DNA from: Ypsolopha sequella
Taxonomy: Eukaryota > Arthropoda > Insecta > Lepidoptera > Ypsolophidae
NCBI GenBank assembly: GCA_934047225.1
Contig: OW203998.1
Coordinates: forward strand, 14,151,280 to 14,215,279
Direction: 5' to 3'
Length of the DNA stretch: 64,000 nt
Shown here: piece by piece, positions 32,732 through 44,968 of the stretch
Layout of the letters: every line of letters begins with the position of its first letter
Position numbering within the stretch: the stretch's first letter is position 1
Made by a program: the position numbers and the translations under genes
The notes under the pieces: model-generated
What the model was told of the DNA's origin: nothing
What the model saw: only the letters and a program-made list of their open reading frames with translations
Database searches by the model: none

Positions 32732-33579
32732 ATCTAACCTGTGTGATCTAACCTTGGTTTAAAAAATTGCATAGTTCGTAAAATTCTGAAAATGATAACT
32801 AAAAACAATAACAAAATCGTAGCAGAATATCTCACCGATACCTTCACAAAATTTGCGCATAAACCAAAGGCGGTCTTATTTAGAAAATATAGGAATTAAA
32901 TTTGCTGTAGGCTGAAGAAAATCGTTTAACAGCTATTCTGGAAATAAATGTTTTAATTTTTAAGCTTTTCATTCGAAGATCTCGTTTAAGCTATGCGAGC
33001 ACGTACTCGTCGATTAGATAAATTTGACAGATATAATCGATAAATTCTAAACGATAACCCTTATTGCAATGAAATAAGAGTTACATTTTTATTTATAGAA
33101 TCGATGTCGAGTCGATACCAAGTTCATGCTATTACCCCTGGGCTCCACAATACTAAACATCAGTTTTGTATTGGATTCAGTTCCGTCAATGTAGATAGTA
33201 AAAATTTGAAAATCGTATGTCGCAGTATAAGCCAATCCAATGGCTGTAAAAACAAAGTTCTCGAGGTATAGAGTCATTTTCCAGGATGATGTCATCAGCC
33301 GTGACCTTGACTTGTCTGGCGTGTGAAGGTCAAATGTTATTGTTGGGTCATGATTTATAATCCTTTGTGGTTTTTTGTCTTGATCTTCAGATATTTGTCA
33401 TATGTCCATATTATATATTTGTTCATTTCCGATTTTGAATCTAGAGGTAGAATAACAATAAATTTGATTAATACTTGTTTAGAGTTTTGTAGTTTTTAAT
33501 AACAAATAATAAATGCTTCCCCGTTATCGTACAGTTTTTTTGGAGGCACACAGGATTCCCATGGGATTTTTAGAATTCT
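32732..33579. other. Mostly unassigned; one family T end
   Basis: GGCTCCACAATACTAAACAT at about 33140 (and on to GTTCCGTCAATGTAGATAG) matches the left end of the T element at 55800. The rest is AT-rich DNA without recognisable genes. Confidence 0.5.
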
Positions 33580-34194
33580 TTTCTGTCTGTTTGTTTGTTC
33601 GTTTTTTCTGAAGCTACTAAACGGATTTGGATGCGGTTTTTTTCATTATCATTGTAGTTACCCTGTTTAACATATAGGTTATAAAGGATGTCCATAAAAT
33701 AATAAAAAAACGAGGCAGAGTTGAATAATTGCGAGTGGGGCCACGGGTCTTGGGCTATATAATATATTATGTAACATTTATCTGTCTTGTCCTAAGGCTT
33801 ATTGTAAAATATGGTGAGAGGATCTGATGATGGGACTGGAAGGTGGATAAGGGATCTTCTCAACGGACAACAGCAGATCTTTGGAGTTTGTTCTTATTTG
33901 ATTGGTCTTGGTTATTTCTTTAGTTAAACATGGGGACCAGGGTCTGAAAACAGCAGACCTTTCGATTTTGGGCATATTTGATTGCTATTGATTAGTATCT
34001 GGGTAAAACATGGTGACCATAACCTGATAATGGCACTGAAAGGTGGATATGGCAGCTCTCAAATGTATAATTGAGAATTTCGATATAATATATTCGACGA
34101 TAAAGTCATAAGGCTCGAAAAATCGTGTTCCTTTGTTTACCTTATTTCCACGAAAATCTAATCAATGCGGGCGGAGCCGCGGGCAGACGCTAGT
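33580..34194 (+). mobile_element. Non-autonomous Helitron-like element
   Basis: The 3' end is GCGGGCGGAGCCGCGGGC, able to form a hairpin, then AGACG and the terminal CTAGT (34190-34194), as known for lepidopteran Helitrons. The first part contains CTGTTTGTTTGTTCG and ACTAAACGGATTTGGATGCGG, often found in the same repeats. The 5' boundary is not resolved. No Rep/helicase frame is present. Confidence 0.6.
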
Positions 34195-34835
34195 AAAATA
34201 ATACATGTATATATAATTTTCTAAAACATATATAGTATTGTAATGTTATCATTTCGTACCGCAAAGACAAACTAGGAAGTACTTCAACAACCTGGAGAGC
34301 TATTTCAAGTCTCCAGTAAATCAAAAAGTGTCCAGTAAATTCGTATGAAAATCCATTATACATTATATATAAATACCAGGAGGATAGTTTAATAGGATAG
34401 TTTTGAAAAATAAACATATGGTATTATATATAATGTATAATGTATATAAAAGTGCTCGCGCTGCGGGCTCGGACTTTTAACTTACTCGTCCAGGAGGGCT
34501 CACTTACTGATCTCTGCAGTAATGTACTATAAAGACGGAGCAAATTAATGATATTTATAAGCTCTGCACGATTGTTACCGTTTCAATACTCGACTTACTA
34601 TTATAAGTAGTTCCAATCGAATCTAATACTTAGATCAAGCTCATTTCATAAGAACAACTGTTTCACAAACAATACAAACTCTAACAATCATTGTTTGATG
34701 AAATATAAACAAACTGCGAGTATATTTGATTTATTCGGCAACATATCGTTCTTTATAATCGCCCGTGGGCCGTGACTGAAAGCTTCTGCGAAAAAATATT
34801 TACAAATTGACATGATGGAAGTATTAAGAGTGTAT
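34195..34835. other. No gene; short GC palindrome
   Basis: AAAAGTGCTCGCGCTGCGGG followed by CTCGGACTTTT (34437-34467) is an isolated imperfect palindrome that resembles the centre of the HP1 hairpin. Nothing else was recognised. Confidence 0.35.
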
Positions 34836-35166
34836 CGCAGCCGGATTGTGAAATACCCGCCTTTTTCTAATTAATCGAAACAGAACACTTAAATTCAAAA
34901 TTCACTTAATAGTTATTCAACTAAATCTTATTACCTTTTTATTGTGTATACTGCATTCGCAAGGTTCCCTTTGGTTTCTGTAAATTAGAATTTCATTTTA
35001 TTTTTCAATTCAGCTTTTTTTAAATTCTAATTTGCGGAAACCAATGGAAAATTTGCATAATACATAGGTAATAAGGTTTTGTTGAATAACTATCGAGTGA
35101 ATTTTGAATTTAAGTGTTCTGTTTCGATTAATTAGAAAAAGGCGGGTATTTCACAATCTGGCTGCG
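34836..35166. mobile_element. MITE family I, copy 2
   Basis: A 331-bp palindrome with ends CGCAGCCGGATTGTGAAATA and TATTTCACAATCTGGCTGCG, and inner GAAACAGAACACTTAAATTC. It is longer at the tips than copy 1. Confidence 0.85.
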
Positions 35167-36019
35167 AAACCGCTCTCAACTGTGTATGTATCGTATATTA
35201 TGATTGTTCAGTGAATGAAAATTCTGCTGTTTATTCGCTTCATCTCGCTCGCGCTACTATCGAAGCCCGTTGCTCTATCTCTTTTGTTCAAATGAGAGGT
35301 CCATTTTTCAGTTGATGATATAAGAAACGAAGTACCGTACCTCGGTATACTGAAAAAAGCTGATCATACCGAAAATTTCTCCCTAAGGAAAATAAAAAAG
35401 TATTTAAAGTAAACCCTTAAGTTCGGAAATCGGGCCAAAACTGGGTTCGGCATCATCACTTTAGATGATAATAAATATTAACATTACGAAACAAAATAAA
35501 TAACACGTAAAATGAAGAATAAGATAATTAAAAACAATTTCTTTCAATTTTTATAGTAATTTCAGAAAAATATCAGGAATTTCGAGAAAATCTCCCGAAT
35601 AGAATTATCGTATCATCACTATTGTAATTTAATTAGAGACATAACAATGGCAAAACACATTTCAGAATCATAATAAAACATTCATAAATAGTATAAACAA
35701 AACAGTTTTCATATACGATTTATAGTTTTTCCACACTACGCACAAATGTTGCAAAATATGTCAAAATAGCTGAGGTTTTCCATGCGCGGCTGTTTACTAA
35801 AGCGAGATAGACAGTTATAAAGTAAAAGCGTTTGAGCAGGACTTATTTCCACGGAGCGCTGACCCTTAAATCAAACAATATTGTTATTTATTAAAGTATT
35901 TTAGAGTATTTTTTTATAAACTCTACATGTTTGTTTATTTAGAAACGTTATTTAGACGATTGGTTTATCAACGGCCAATGGAATATTTTGTAAATTTTAG
36001 CGTTTTTTTATTCGTTGCA
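35167..36019. other. Mostly unassigned; family T fragment
   Basis: About 35745-35885 matches the right end of family T (CATGCGCGGC, GATAGACAGTTA, GAGCAGGACT). Other parts are AT-rich and blank. Confidence 0.45.
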
Positions 36020-36033
36020 TTACTGTGGTTGAT

Positions 36034-36404
36034 CCATCCATCCACCGGCCTAGTTCTTCCACTGCTGGACATAATATAAGCCTTTTCAGGACTTTGCCAC
36101 TGCTTGCGGTGATCCTGGAAGAATTGCCCATACTCACACACGCTGGGCAGGCGAGTTGGTGAGCGCGGTGCCGGAACCCTCGGACTAGTGACGCCGCTGC
36201 CTGTCACCAGTCTGTTCCATATAAGGCCCGGCTATTAGGGATGAATATACCGCCATCCATCGGTCCCAGGCATGGTGGGCCTCCTGGTTTTTTGCCTGTG
36301 AGCTGTTCTCTTACTCTCCCCCGAATTACTTCGAAAGGGTCTCCAAGTAAGATGGTGCTACCTCCACAGTCGAGCCCGGCATCGGCTCTACCACCTTACA
36401 ATGG
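36034..36404 (-). mobile_element. SINE-like retroposon with 14-bp target duplication
   Basis: TTACTGTGGTTGAT occurs exactly at 36020-36033 and 36405-36418. The insert is GC-rich compared with its flanks. Its left end, CCATCCATCCACC, is a simple-repeat tail when read on the minus strand, next to CCACTGCTGGACATA, which is shared with LINE tails. At the other end GGTAGAGCCGATGCCGGGCT might be a relic of a pol III promoter. The 79-codon frame across it is not called. Confidence 0.7.
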
Positions 36405-36418
36405 TTACTGTGGTTGAT

Positions 36419-37067
36419 ATGCCTATTTAATTTTTTCGTAATCTAGTGCAACCATAGTGAATGGGTTTCCCTATAAGGAATTTCACAGTCAAACAATGAC
36501 TTGTGACATGACAATGTATGATCCCATATGATTTTGGTAGCGATAGACTATTTATCAGTCTGGGAAATGCGTGCTAAAAGTATGTTAAAGTTACAAAGAA
36601 AACATGTTTCCTCAGAACATTAAGAGGAGGCCTTCCTTCGGCGCACATACTTCAATAAAGAAGAACATCGCGTGCGCCGGAATGCGCGCGAAATAATTCA
36701 GAATGAGTCCGATTTTAAGACAAAAATTAAATTAAATGATTTTTATTTATTAACTTCTTGCAGATTTTAATAAACTTTCTTGTTGTGAGTTAGACATAAA
36801 ACTCAGGTCGCATATTAGAAAAAAATAAATAAAAATCATTCCAAAAAGCATAATTTTCGAAAATTTTATATATCGAGTGAAAACTATTAAATCTTTACAT
36901 CGCAAAGATAAAGGTCTGAAAAAAGATATATGTAAAATTTACATTGATCAAGTATCCCTAAATTGAAGAGTTTACAGGCTGTAGGTAGGAAAGAATTTAT
37001 CAGCAACCATCAGTTAGCAATAAAAAACAGGCAAGTTTTGTCTTTGTTTTTTTTATTGCAATCATTT
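36419..37067. other. No feature recognised
   Basis: AT-rich DNA with a GC-rich spot near 36640-36690 (GCGTGCGCCGGAATGCGCGC). No repeat match or frame. Confidence 0.35.
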
Positions 37068-37615
37068 TTAGGGTTCCGTAGTTCCTAAAAGGTACAAAAG
37101 TAAACTTTATGGTGAGACTCCGTTGTCCGTCCGTCCGTCCGTATGTCACAGCCTCGTAACTTTAGCACCGTTAAAGATAAAGTTATGAAATTTGGCACAA
37201 AAATAGCATTAATTTGCCCACATATCACGGTGTAAAAAATTTTAAATTATTCAAAATATTTCCGAAACAAAAGTGAGAAATATTAAAAATATCATCCTAA
37301 AAATACAATATGTGTATCAAATTGTAGATATTATAGAGTTGATTGTAAAAATACTACTGTTTTACTATATTTACTGGCACTGGTTTTGAGATATCTTTAA
37401 AAAAACACAAAAATATGTACGCCCCCCGCCCCCCTTATCACCGAAACTGGTGGACTGAAAAATATGAAAAAAATCATGGTAATATGTGTTTACGTAAAGA
37501 TTACAGAAAAATAAAGCGGTTGAGAAATTCACGAAAAAAATTACAAAATTAAATTTATCATCCACAATACGGAACCTTAGGTACGCGAGTCTGACTCGCA
37601 CTTGGCTTTTTTTTT
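37068..37615 (+). repeat. GGGTTCCGTA-type repeat, complete copy
   Basis: It starts GGGTTCCGTAG, has CCGTCCGTCCGTCCG and CACAGCCTCGTAACTTTAGC, and ends TACGGAACC followed by GCGAGTCTGACTCGCACTTG. The border words form a weak inverted pair. A second copy is at 58270. Repeats with these words are abundant in Lepidoptera. Confidence 0.75.
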
Positions 37616-37854
37616 ATAACTGTATTGACAACTGTTTCGACTGTCAGCCGCTTTAACCCTTACTTCGCGTGACTATTCTCTATTAACCGGAGATAGTTTA
37701 TTTTAAGTTATTGTTTTCTTGTATTATTTTGATTGAATGAATTAGTTTCACAGAAGCATGTTACATGTTTAAGTTAGCTGACAGTCCTTTTTTGCTATAT
37801 TTACAAGGGAAAACTCTCATTCTACGATTAATTATAAAATATATATATCACACA

Positions 37855-37970
37855 TACCTACATATCGGCACGACATGAATCGCCGAGGGTGTCAGAGGTG
37901 TTCCCAAGTGTGAACTGTGAAATGCAAGACACAGTCCACTCTTGGTACACCTGCTTTTCAGCGACGCGAT
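37855..37970 (-). repeat. Inverted copy of the 225-335 repeat block
   Basis: GTGTCAGAGGTGTTCCCAAG and GTGAACTGTGAAAT match the inverse of the block near the window start. It directly precedes a GAT microsatellite. Confidence 0.6.
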
Positions 37971-37971
37971 G

Positions 37972-38125
37972 ATAATAAATATGATGATTACTAAATATGA
38001 TGATGATGACGATGATGATGATTGTGGTGATGATGATGATGACGATGATGATTGTGATGAAGATGGTGATGATGATGATGATGATTGTGGTGATGATGAT
38101 GATGGTGATGATAATGATGATCCAT
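37972..38125 (+). repeat. GAT trinucleotide microsatellite
   Basis: About 150 bases of GAT repeats with GAC, GGT and TGT variants. Apparent poly-Asp and poly-Ser frames on the two strands are artefacts of this repeat. Confidence 0.9.
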
Positions 38126-38228
38126 TCCTACCGTATTCATTCGGTACGAAACTGATGAGCCCGAAGATGGCTAATCTAGCTAAATAATAATATAAATATA
38201 ATATAACAAAAAAACAATAAATATACAA

Positions 38229-38475
38229 CCTGTAACAGAAAGGTGTAACAAGAGCTTATTCGGTCAATGGTATAGAACAACTTTTACTATGAAAAAAAAA
38301 CCTGAATCTCGAAAAAAAATCGATTGTTTCATAGAAAAATGCAATGCCGCTCGGCCGAAATGTATGGAAGGGCAGATTTTTTTTTTGAGATTTCAGTGTC
38401 GGCTCCATGGTAAAAGTATATGGCTGGAAAACAGAACAATCTCACTCAGGGCACACGATCTCAATGTAACGCCCT
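38229..38475. mobile_element. MITE family F, copy with degraded right arm
   Basis: The left arm TGTAACAGAAAGGTGTAAC to AACTTTTACTATG is intact. The right arm is recognisable to about 38430 (GGCTCCATGGTAAAAG) and then lost. Confidence 0.7.
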
Positions 38476-38733
38476 GAAGCCTTTCTAAATTGTTTACACT
38501 AAACAGAGCTCTACTTAAACTTATCAAGTTACAACTAAGCACAGCAACTATTTACTTAGTGGTGTTCAACTAATTTTCATCCCGTTATGGTTCCGTACAC
38601 GCGATGTTAATACCACAGACACGAACACCACTGTATTTATTTTCTTTTTCTAGTAAGTATTTTCAACATAATTTGCGGTAGAAGAAACGTGTTGTCATAA
38701 CCGTCTTGTTTGCAGACATTCGTGTCAGCAATA

Positions 38734-39204
38734 TTAAGAGGATGGCCTACCCTAGGAACTTTTTTCCAAGTCCAATGGCAAAGACCTTATTTGCTTTTGA
38801 TAGAGGCGATTATATATTGGCTCATTGGCCTCTTTTTCTTGGACGCGTAATACTAGTGATCACGCAGCGAAACAACAAATTGGTGTGCTTTTAGCTAATA
38901 CTGAAATATTTTGTAGGGAAAAAAATCCAAGTGCTTTGTATTCTATGACAAAAAAATTCAAGGTGATCTCTTAACCGCGTTCTTGAAACGAACGTTTGAA
39001 AACCAAAAAAAAAGAGGGTGGAAACCTTTTTTTTTTTGGCAAAAATATAAATCTTAATACATTGTTTATAAGTACAATCCCTAGATAAAAGATCAATAAA
39101 TCAAATATTTTTTTTTCAATACAAAGAAAGTCCGAATTTCTTCAAACGAATCCTCGAAATTCTGTCGTTGTTCATGCTCTAGCTAGGCTCATGTACAGTC
39201 TTAA
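38734..39204. mobile_element. TTAA-flanked element family E, uninterrupted copy
   Basis: TTAAGAGGATGGCCTACCC to GGCTCATGTACAGTCTTAA, 471 bp. It provides the empty site for the Penelope-like insertion at 26835. An internal block (about 38850-38970) is absent from the other copy. Confidence 0.75.
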
Positions 39205-39345
39205 TAGAATACGTATTTTTGAAATAGCAAATTAAATATGTGTGAAGGTTTTTTGTTTATTTTTAAATTTTCGGTCACCTATGTTTAATAAGCGTTATTA
39301 GTTGTATTTTTATCACGTTTCTCCTATTTCATTTTTCGCTGAGAA

Positions 39346-39760
39346 TTAAGAGGCTATGCGAATTTTTATTTTTGTCACTGTCACTCCAAGCGAAAAATCG
39401 CGCAGTGCGAGTGGGGCGGATTCAGGGCAAAAGGGAAAAAATTTGGTTTTATATTTTAATTAAAAAAACTAAAATAGCTAGCAAAATTTCAAATATCAAA
39501 TCTCTAGATATTGTTGAAACACACCTAATAAAATATGTTTGAGTTCTGTATATGGTTCCTATTCGTCAAACGAGGAGAAAAAGTGTGTTTGAAGACCTGA
39601 TTTCAACAATTATTTCTATCGAGAAAAATTTATCCAAACATGTTTTCCAATTTCAAAACCCTAGATTATATAGTCAAAATTCATATACCAGATATTTATT
39701 AACATTTTCATGAAATACGCGGAAAAGAAACACCCGTATTTTTTTCGCATATCGCCTTAA
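39346..39760. mobile_element. MITE family D, copy 2
   Basis: TTAA at both ends (39346-39349, 39757-39760). Terminal GAGGCTATGCGAA and TTCGCATATCGCC form the inverted pair. 415 bp, uninterrupted. Confidence 0.85.
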
Positions 39761-41796
39761 CACGTTTGCTAGGAGAAATGACAGGAGAAAACAAGTTGGT
39801 TATAAAATAAATAGAAAAATAGCCCACACACATACCAAAACCAAAAACACCTGCTCATGCAAATTACCCAACACTGCGTCTGGTGTGGTGAATAATTTCG
39901 CAAGCGATCTTTATAATGATAAAGTTAAACGTAATACATGTTAATCTGCCCATTCTCACAGCACGCTGAAACTCAACATCGCATTATTCACTATAATAGC
40001 CGTTTCCATGGCAACAAATTTACGTCCAGCATCTTTGATAGGAGAGCTTACACTGGAGAGATCGGTTGTTTCATGGTTATTTAGTCTACTTGTTTCTCAA
40101 ACAACTATTTCCTATGAATTTTCATTATTACATAGGTAAAACCATTATGATGTGATGAGTAAGAAATAAGTTTTCAATGTACAAAATTTCAGTTAGAATT
40201 AATTAAACAATTGAACGTATAAAAAATTCTCTGGCCAACTTTCCTTTGACAATTTCAAGCAAGAGAAACGAAAAATTCATAATTTTTTACATGTAGTTTG
40301 GTTACTTGGTTCGAAGTACTCTTAAAATTTCTAATGGACACAGAACATTGATAGAACTTGACCTGAATTTGAATTATAACCCTTGCAAATAGAGAATCGG
40401 ATAACTACCCGATAGACTGAATATTCGCCAATGTGAAGACGAACCGTCACAAAAATATCAACCACGTAACAGGGAGGCAATTCCGAGTCTGTCGAATCTG
40501 TAAAAACCTGTTTTATCTGTCGAACTCCATACATTTTTAGCTAGAGTCTTAGAAGTTCCGCTTCGACTATTTCTCCGGAATAGCTAGGTAATTTATTAAG
40601 GCCATGTTATAGCAACATTGAGCACCTCATTTTGGATCAAATATAATTGAACTCTATGAGGTTTCATTATTGTTTAAAATAGCGCGCTTTGAGCAGTGGC
40701 GCTTACAACAGTCGGAAACACCACGCGCTCTCAAAAAACACGTTTTTCACCCGTTAAAAATGTAGTATTTACGATTCAATAAAAGTTAAACCGACAATCG
40801 ACGTGGTTTAAAATTATGAATTGCATAAAATATTTTTCACGTGAATTATAATTTTCAATAAAGAGATACACTGTTTTGAAAGTAAATGTTGACTAGTGTA
40901 GAGGTAAGTTTAAAAAAAATTTAAATGCATCGAAGTATGTTTAATTTTGTTTTGGGTCGCTGCATGACGGTTTTGAAAATGTCACTATTTTTTTTAAGCA
41001 TAAATATATCACCATTTTGTAGATGTACTGGTTTTAAAAAGGCCGTTTTACCGAGATTATGAATTAACAGCGCCTTAAGTTACGATAGAACGGCGAACGT
41101 ACGCATTTAATGATCGTACATTGAATAAATTATTAAATTATCCAAGTTTTATTTACAATAGCTATTAATAACGCTTGTCAATATGAAATAGTGTTAAGTG
41201 CACCTGTAAAACACATATTTTAGAGACAACATGACGTACCTCTCTTTCCATAGCATCTTTAATGTATCGCTTTTCTCATCCATTTATCTTTGTTTTTTTT
41301 TTAGTAGGGCAAACCAACGATGAATGTTGTGTCGCCTGTCTGCAATAATATTTCTTCTTATTCTAATATAATTGCCTGTATGCATCAATTTGAATGTCAT
41401 TTTGACAGCATTTATTTTTGAAACATTTTCATAAAAAATATGTTACGATTTGTAAGTTTGTTTACAAATTTACTTATTTTCCTAAACTAAGCAGGATAAT
41501 TTCTCCTGTCACATAGATTAATTATGTTAAGGTGTGTTAACTCGAAAGCCATTTCGAGATTTTGATATTATAGAACGTGTGGTCTAAAAAACCTCATGGT
41601 GATGAATATTTTTACGAAAAAGCTGCAACTTCCATGCGACGTCACTTGAGAAATTACTGTTTAGAAATGTGTTCTTTGCTATGAAGATAAATTTATAACA
41701 ATTTGCTGATTTTACAGATAAATGACTGATTAGTAGCCAGACAGAGACAGACCACTTTTTTATAAGCACATGAAGCAATCACACATCACAATCAGG
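39761..41796. other. No gene called
   Basis: About 2 kb of AT-rich DNA. A good splice-donor-like GAG|GTAAGT occurs near 40902, but no matching acceptor or frame supports an exon. No repeat match was seen. Confidence 0.35.
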
Positions 41797-41850
41797 CAGT
41801 GGCGTGCACAGAACTTTTTGCTGGAAAAGCAAACAAATCAGGTATAATGT
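41797..41850 (+). mobile_element. hAT MITE family J, single end
   Basis: CAGTGGCGTGCACAGAACTT and ...GGAAAAGCAA match the left end of the complete copy at 15506. The other end is missing. Confidence 0.65.
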
Positions 41851-42107
41851 CTAAAATTCTCAAATGACGTCATATCCTACCGTTCTTTAAAACCTCATAG
41901 AAAAACAATTGTTGATTTACATACCAAAATAATTAAAACTATGCCCTAAAATCGCGTATATTGTCTGAAAAAAAAAAAACTTTTCTAAACTTAAGCTATG
42001 TCAATTCAAGTATCATTCAGAGGCGCCATTGCTACTTGTATGATATTTCTACAAACAAAATCCACAAGACTTGTATTCCTGCTCCTGAGACTATACCACA
42101 GTATAGT

Positions 42108-42379
42108 ATACAACGTGTAACAGAAAGTTGTAACCATATTTGAAGAGCTTATTCAGTCAATGGTATAGAACAACTTTTTCTATGGAGACAAGCCTGAAAT
42201 CTCAAAAAAAAAATCTGCCCTTCCATACATTTATGCCGCGCGGCATTGCATTTTTCTATGAAACAGTAAAATTTTTTTTTTTCGAGATACAGTGTTTGTT
42301 CCAAATTAAAAGTTGTTCTATACCATTGACTGCATAAGCTCTTCAAATATGGTTACACCTTTCTGTTACACGTTGTATA
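42108..42379. mobile_element. MITE family F, complete copy
   Basis: A palindrome from TATACAACGTGTAACAGAAA to TTTCTGTTACACGTTGTATA. Inner TGGTATAGAACAACTTTT is repeated inverted, with loop sequence GCCGCGCGGCATTGCA. Overlapping open frames on both strands arise from the symmetry. Confidence 0.85.
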
Positions 42380-42500
42380 TACTGTGACTATACTCAGTGT
42401 TCACATTACGGGCACGCTATGCTACAGTGTCGCGTCGGAATGAAGATCAGCCGGATTGTGTGTCAATGCTAAGGCGTCACATTGGTGATCGAAACGAAGT

Positions 42501-44968
42501 ACAGTGCTACAAGGATCTGATGGCGCGTAGATTGGTTATGTCCAAAATCGGAACTAACGCCACTACCATACTCCTTGTTTCACAGCTGCGCTCCCCTATC
42601 AGTGTTATCCACGCGCCATAAGATCCTTGTAGCACTGTACATACATACAGTGGTACAAGGATCTGATGGCGCCTGGACGACAGTGACAGGGGGACGCAGC
42701 TGTGAAACAAAGAGTATGATAGCGGCGTTATTTTCGATTTTGGACACAAACAAGCCACGTGCCATAAGATCCTTGTAGCACTGTACATACATACAGTGGT
42801 ACAAGGATCTGATGGCGCCTGGACGACAGTGACAGGGGGACGCAGCTGTGAAACAAAGAGTATGATAGCGGCGTTATTTTCGATTTTGGACACAAACAAG
42901 CCACGTGCCATAAGATCCTTGTAGCACTGTACATACATACAGTGCTACAAGGATCTGATGGCGCGTGGATGACAGTGACAGGGGGACGCAGCTATGAAAC
43001 AAAGAGTATGATAGCGGCGTTAGTTTCTATTTTGGACACAAACAAGCCACGTGCCATAAGATCCTTGTAGCACTGTACATACATACAGTGCTACAAGGAT
43101 CTGATGGCGCGTGGATGACAGTGACAGGGGGACGCAGCTGTGAAACAAAGAGTATGATAGCGGCGTTATTTTCGATTTTGGACACAAACAAGCCACGTGC
43201 CATAAGATCCTAGTAGCACTGTACATACATACAGTGCTACAAGGATCTGATGGCGCGTGGATGACAGTGACAGGGGGACGCAGCTATGAAACAAAGAGTA
43301 TGATAGCGGCGTTAGTTTCTATTTTGGACACAAACAAGCCACGTGCCATAAGATCCTTGTAGCACTGTACATACATACAGTGCTACAAGGATCTGATGGC
43401 GCGTGGATGACAGTGACAGGGGGACGCAGCTATGAAACAAAGAGTATGATAGCGGCGTTAGTTTCTATTTTGGACACAAACAAGCCACGTGCCATAAGAT
43501 CCTAGTAGCACTGTACATACATACAGTGCTACAAGGATCTGATGGCGCGTGGATGACAGTGACAGGGGGACGCAGCTATGAAACAAAGAGTATGATAGCG
43601 GCGTTAGTTTCTATTTTGGACACAAACAAGCCACGTGCCATAAGATCCTTGTAGCACTGTACATACATACAGTGCTACAAGGATCTGATGGCGCGTGGAT
43701 GACAGTGACAGGGGGACGCAGCTATGAAACAAAGAGTATGATAGCGGCGTTAGTTTCTATTTTGGACACAAACAAGCCACGTGCCATAAGATCCTTGTAG
43801 CACTGTACATACATACAGTGCTACAAGGATCTGATGGCGCGTGGATGACAGTGACAGGGGGATGCAGCTGTGAAACAAAGAGTATGATAGCGGCGTTAGT
43901 TTCTATTTTGGACACAAACAAGCCACGTGCCATAAGATCCTTGTAGCACTGTACATACATACAGTGCTACAAGGATCTGATGGCGCGTGGATGACAGTGA
44001 CAGGGGGACGCAGCTATGAAACAAAGAGTATGATAGCGGCGTTAGTTTCTATTTTGGACACAAACAAGCCACGTGCCATAAGATCCTTGTAGCACTGTAC
44101 ATACATACAGTGCTAAAAGGATCTGATGGCGCGTGGATGACAGTGACAGGGGGACGCAGCTATGAAACAAAGAGTATGATAGCGGCGTTATTTTCGATTT
44201 TGGACACAAACAAGCCACGTGCCATAAGATCCTTGTAGCACTGTACATACATACAGTGCTACAAGGATCTGATGGCGCGTGGATGACAGTGACAGGGGGA
44301 CGCAGCTATGAAACAAAGAGTATGATAGCGGCGTTAGTTTCTATTTTGGACACAAACAAGCCACGCGCCATAAGATCCTTGTAGCACTGTACATACATAC
44401 AGTGCTACAAGGATCTGATGGCGCGTGGATGACAGTGACAGGGGGACGCAGCTATGAAACAAAGAGTATGATAGCGGCGTTATTTTCGATTTTGGACACA
44501 AACAAGCCACGTGCCATAAGATCCTTGTAGCACTGTACATACATACAGTGCTACAAGGATCTGATGGCGCGTGGATGACAGTGACAGGGGGACGCAGCTA
44601 TGAAACAAAGAGTATGATAGCGGCGTTATTTTCGATTTTGGACACAAACAAGCCACGTGCCATAAGATCCTTGTAGCACTGTACATACATACAGTGCTAC
44701 AAGGATCTGATGGCGCGTGGATGACAGTGACAGGGGGACGCAGCTATGAAACAAAGAGTATGATAGCGGCGTTAGTTTCTATTTTGGACACAAACAAGCC
44801 ACGCGCCATAAGATCCTTGTAGCACTGTACATACATACAGTGCTACAAGGATCTGATGGCGCGTGGATGACAGTGACAGGGGGATGCAGCTATGAAACAA
44901 AGAGTATGATAGCGGCGTTAATTTCGATTTTGGACACGACCAATCCACACGCCATAAGTTAGCACTGT
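42501..44968. repeat. 146-bp satellite, 17 units meeting in palindromes
   Basis: Each unit starts ACAGTGCTACAAGGATCT and ends AGATCCTTGTAGCACTGT, so adjacent units meet as a hairpin with 19-bp perfect arms (about 31 bp with mismatches) and loop CATACA. Spacers vary at a few sites (TTAGTTTCT or TTATTTTCG, CTATG or CTGTG). Units 2 and 3 share private changes (GTGGTAC, CCTGGACGACAG). The first unit's spacer is inverted relative to the other 16. The last unit lacks part of its terminal repeat. A tandemly amplified MITE explains the structure. All open frames in it are by-products. Confidence 0.93.

Noticed and set aside
34437..34467. GC palindrome as a further HP-type hairpin
   Set aside because: Only the central part resembles HP1; the conserved tips and a flanking core are missing.
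37848..38228. Poly-Asp and poly-Ser frames
   Set aside because: They are translations of the GAT microsatellite on opposite strands, with no flanking domain.
42397..44686. Numerous overlapping 60-140-codon frames in the satellite
   Set aside because: The 146-bp period is not a multiple of three and the frames repeat on both strands because of the palindromes; they are by-products of the array.
42501..44968. CRISPR-like array of regularly spaced repeats
   Set aside because: Spacers are themselves near-identical and the repeats are palindromic transposon ends in a eukaryotic genome; this is a satellite.
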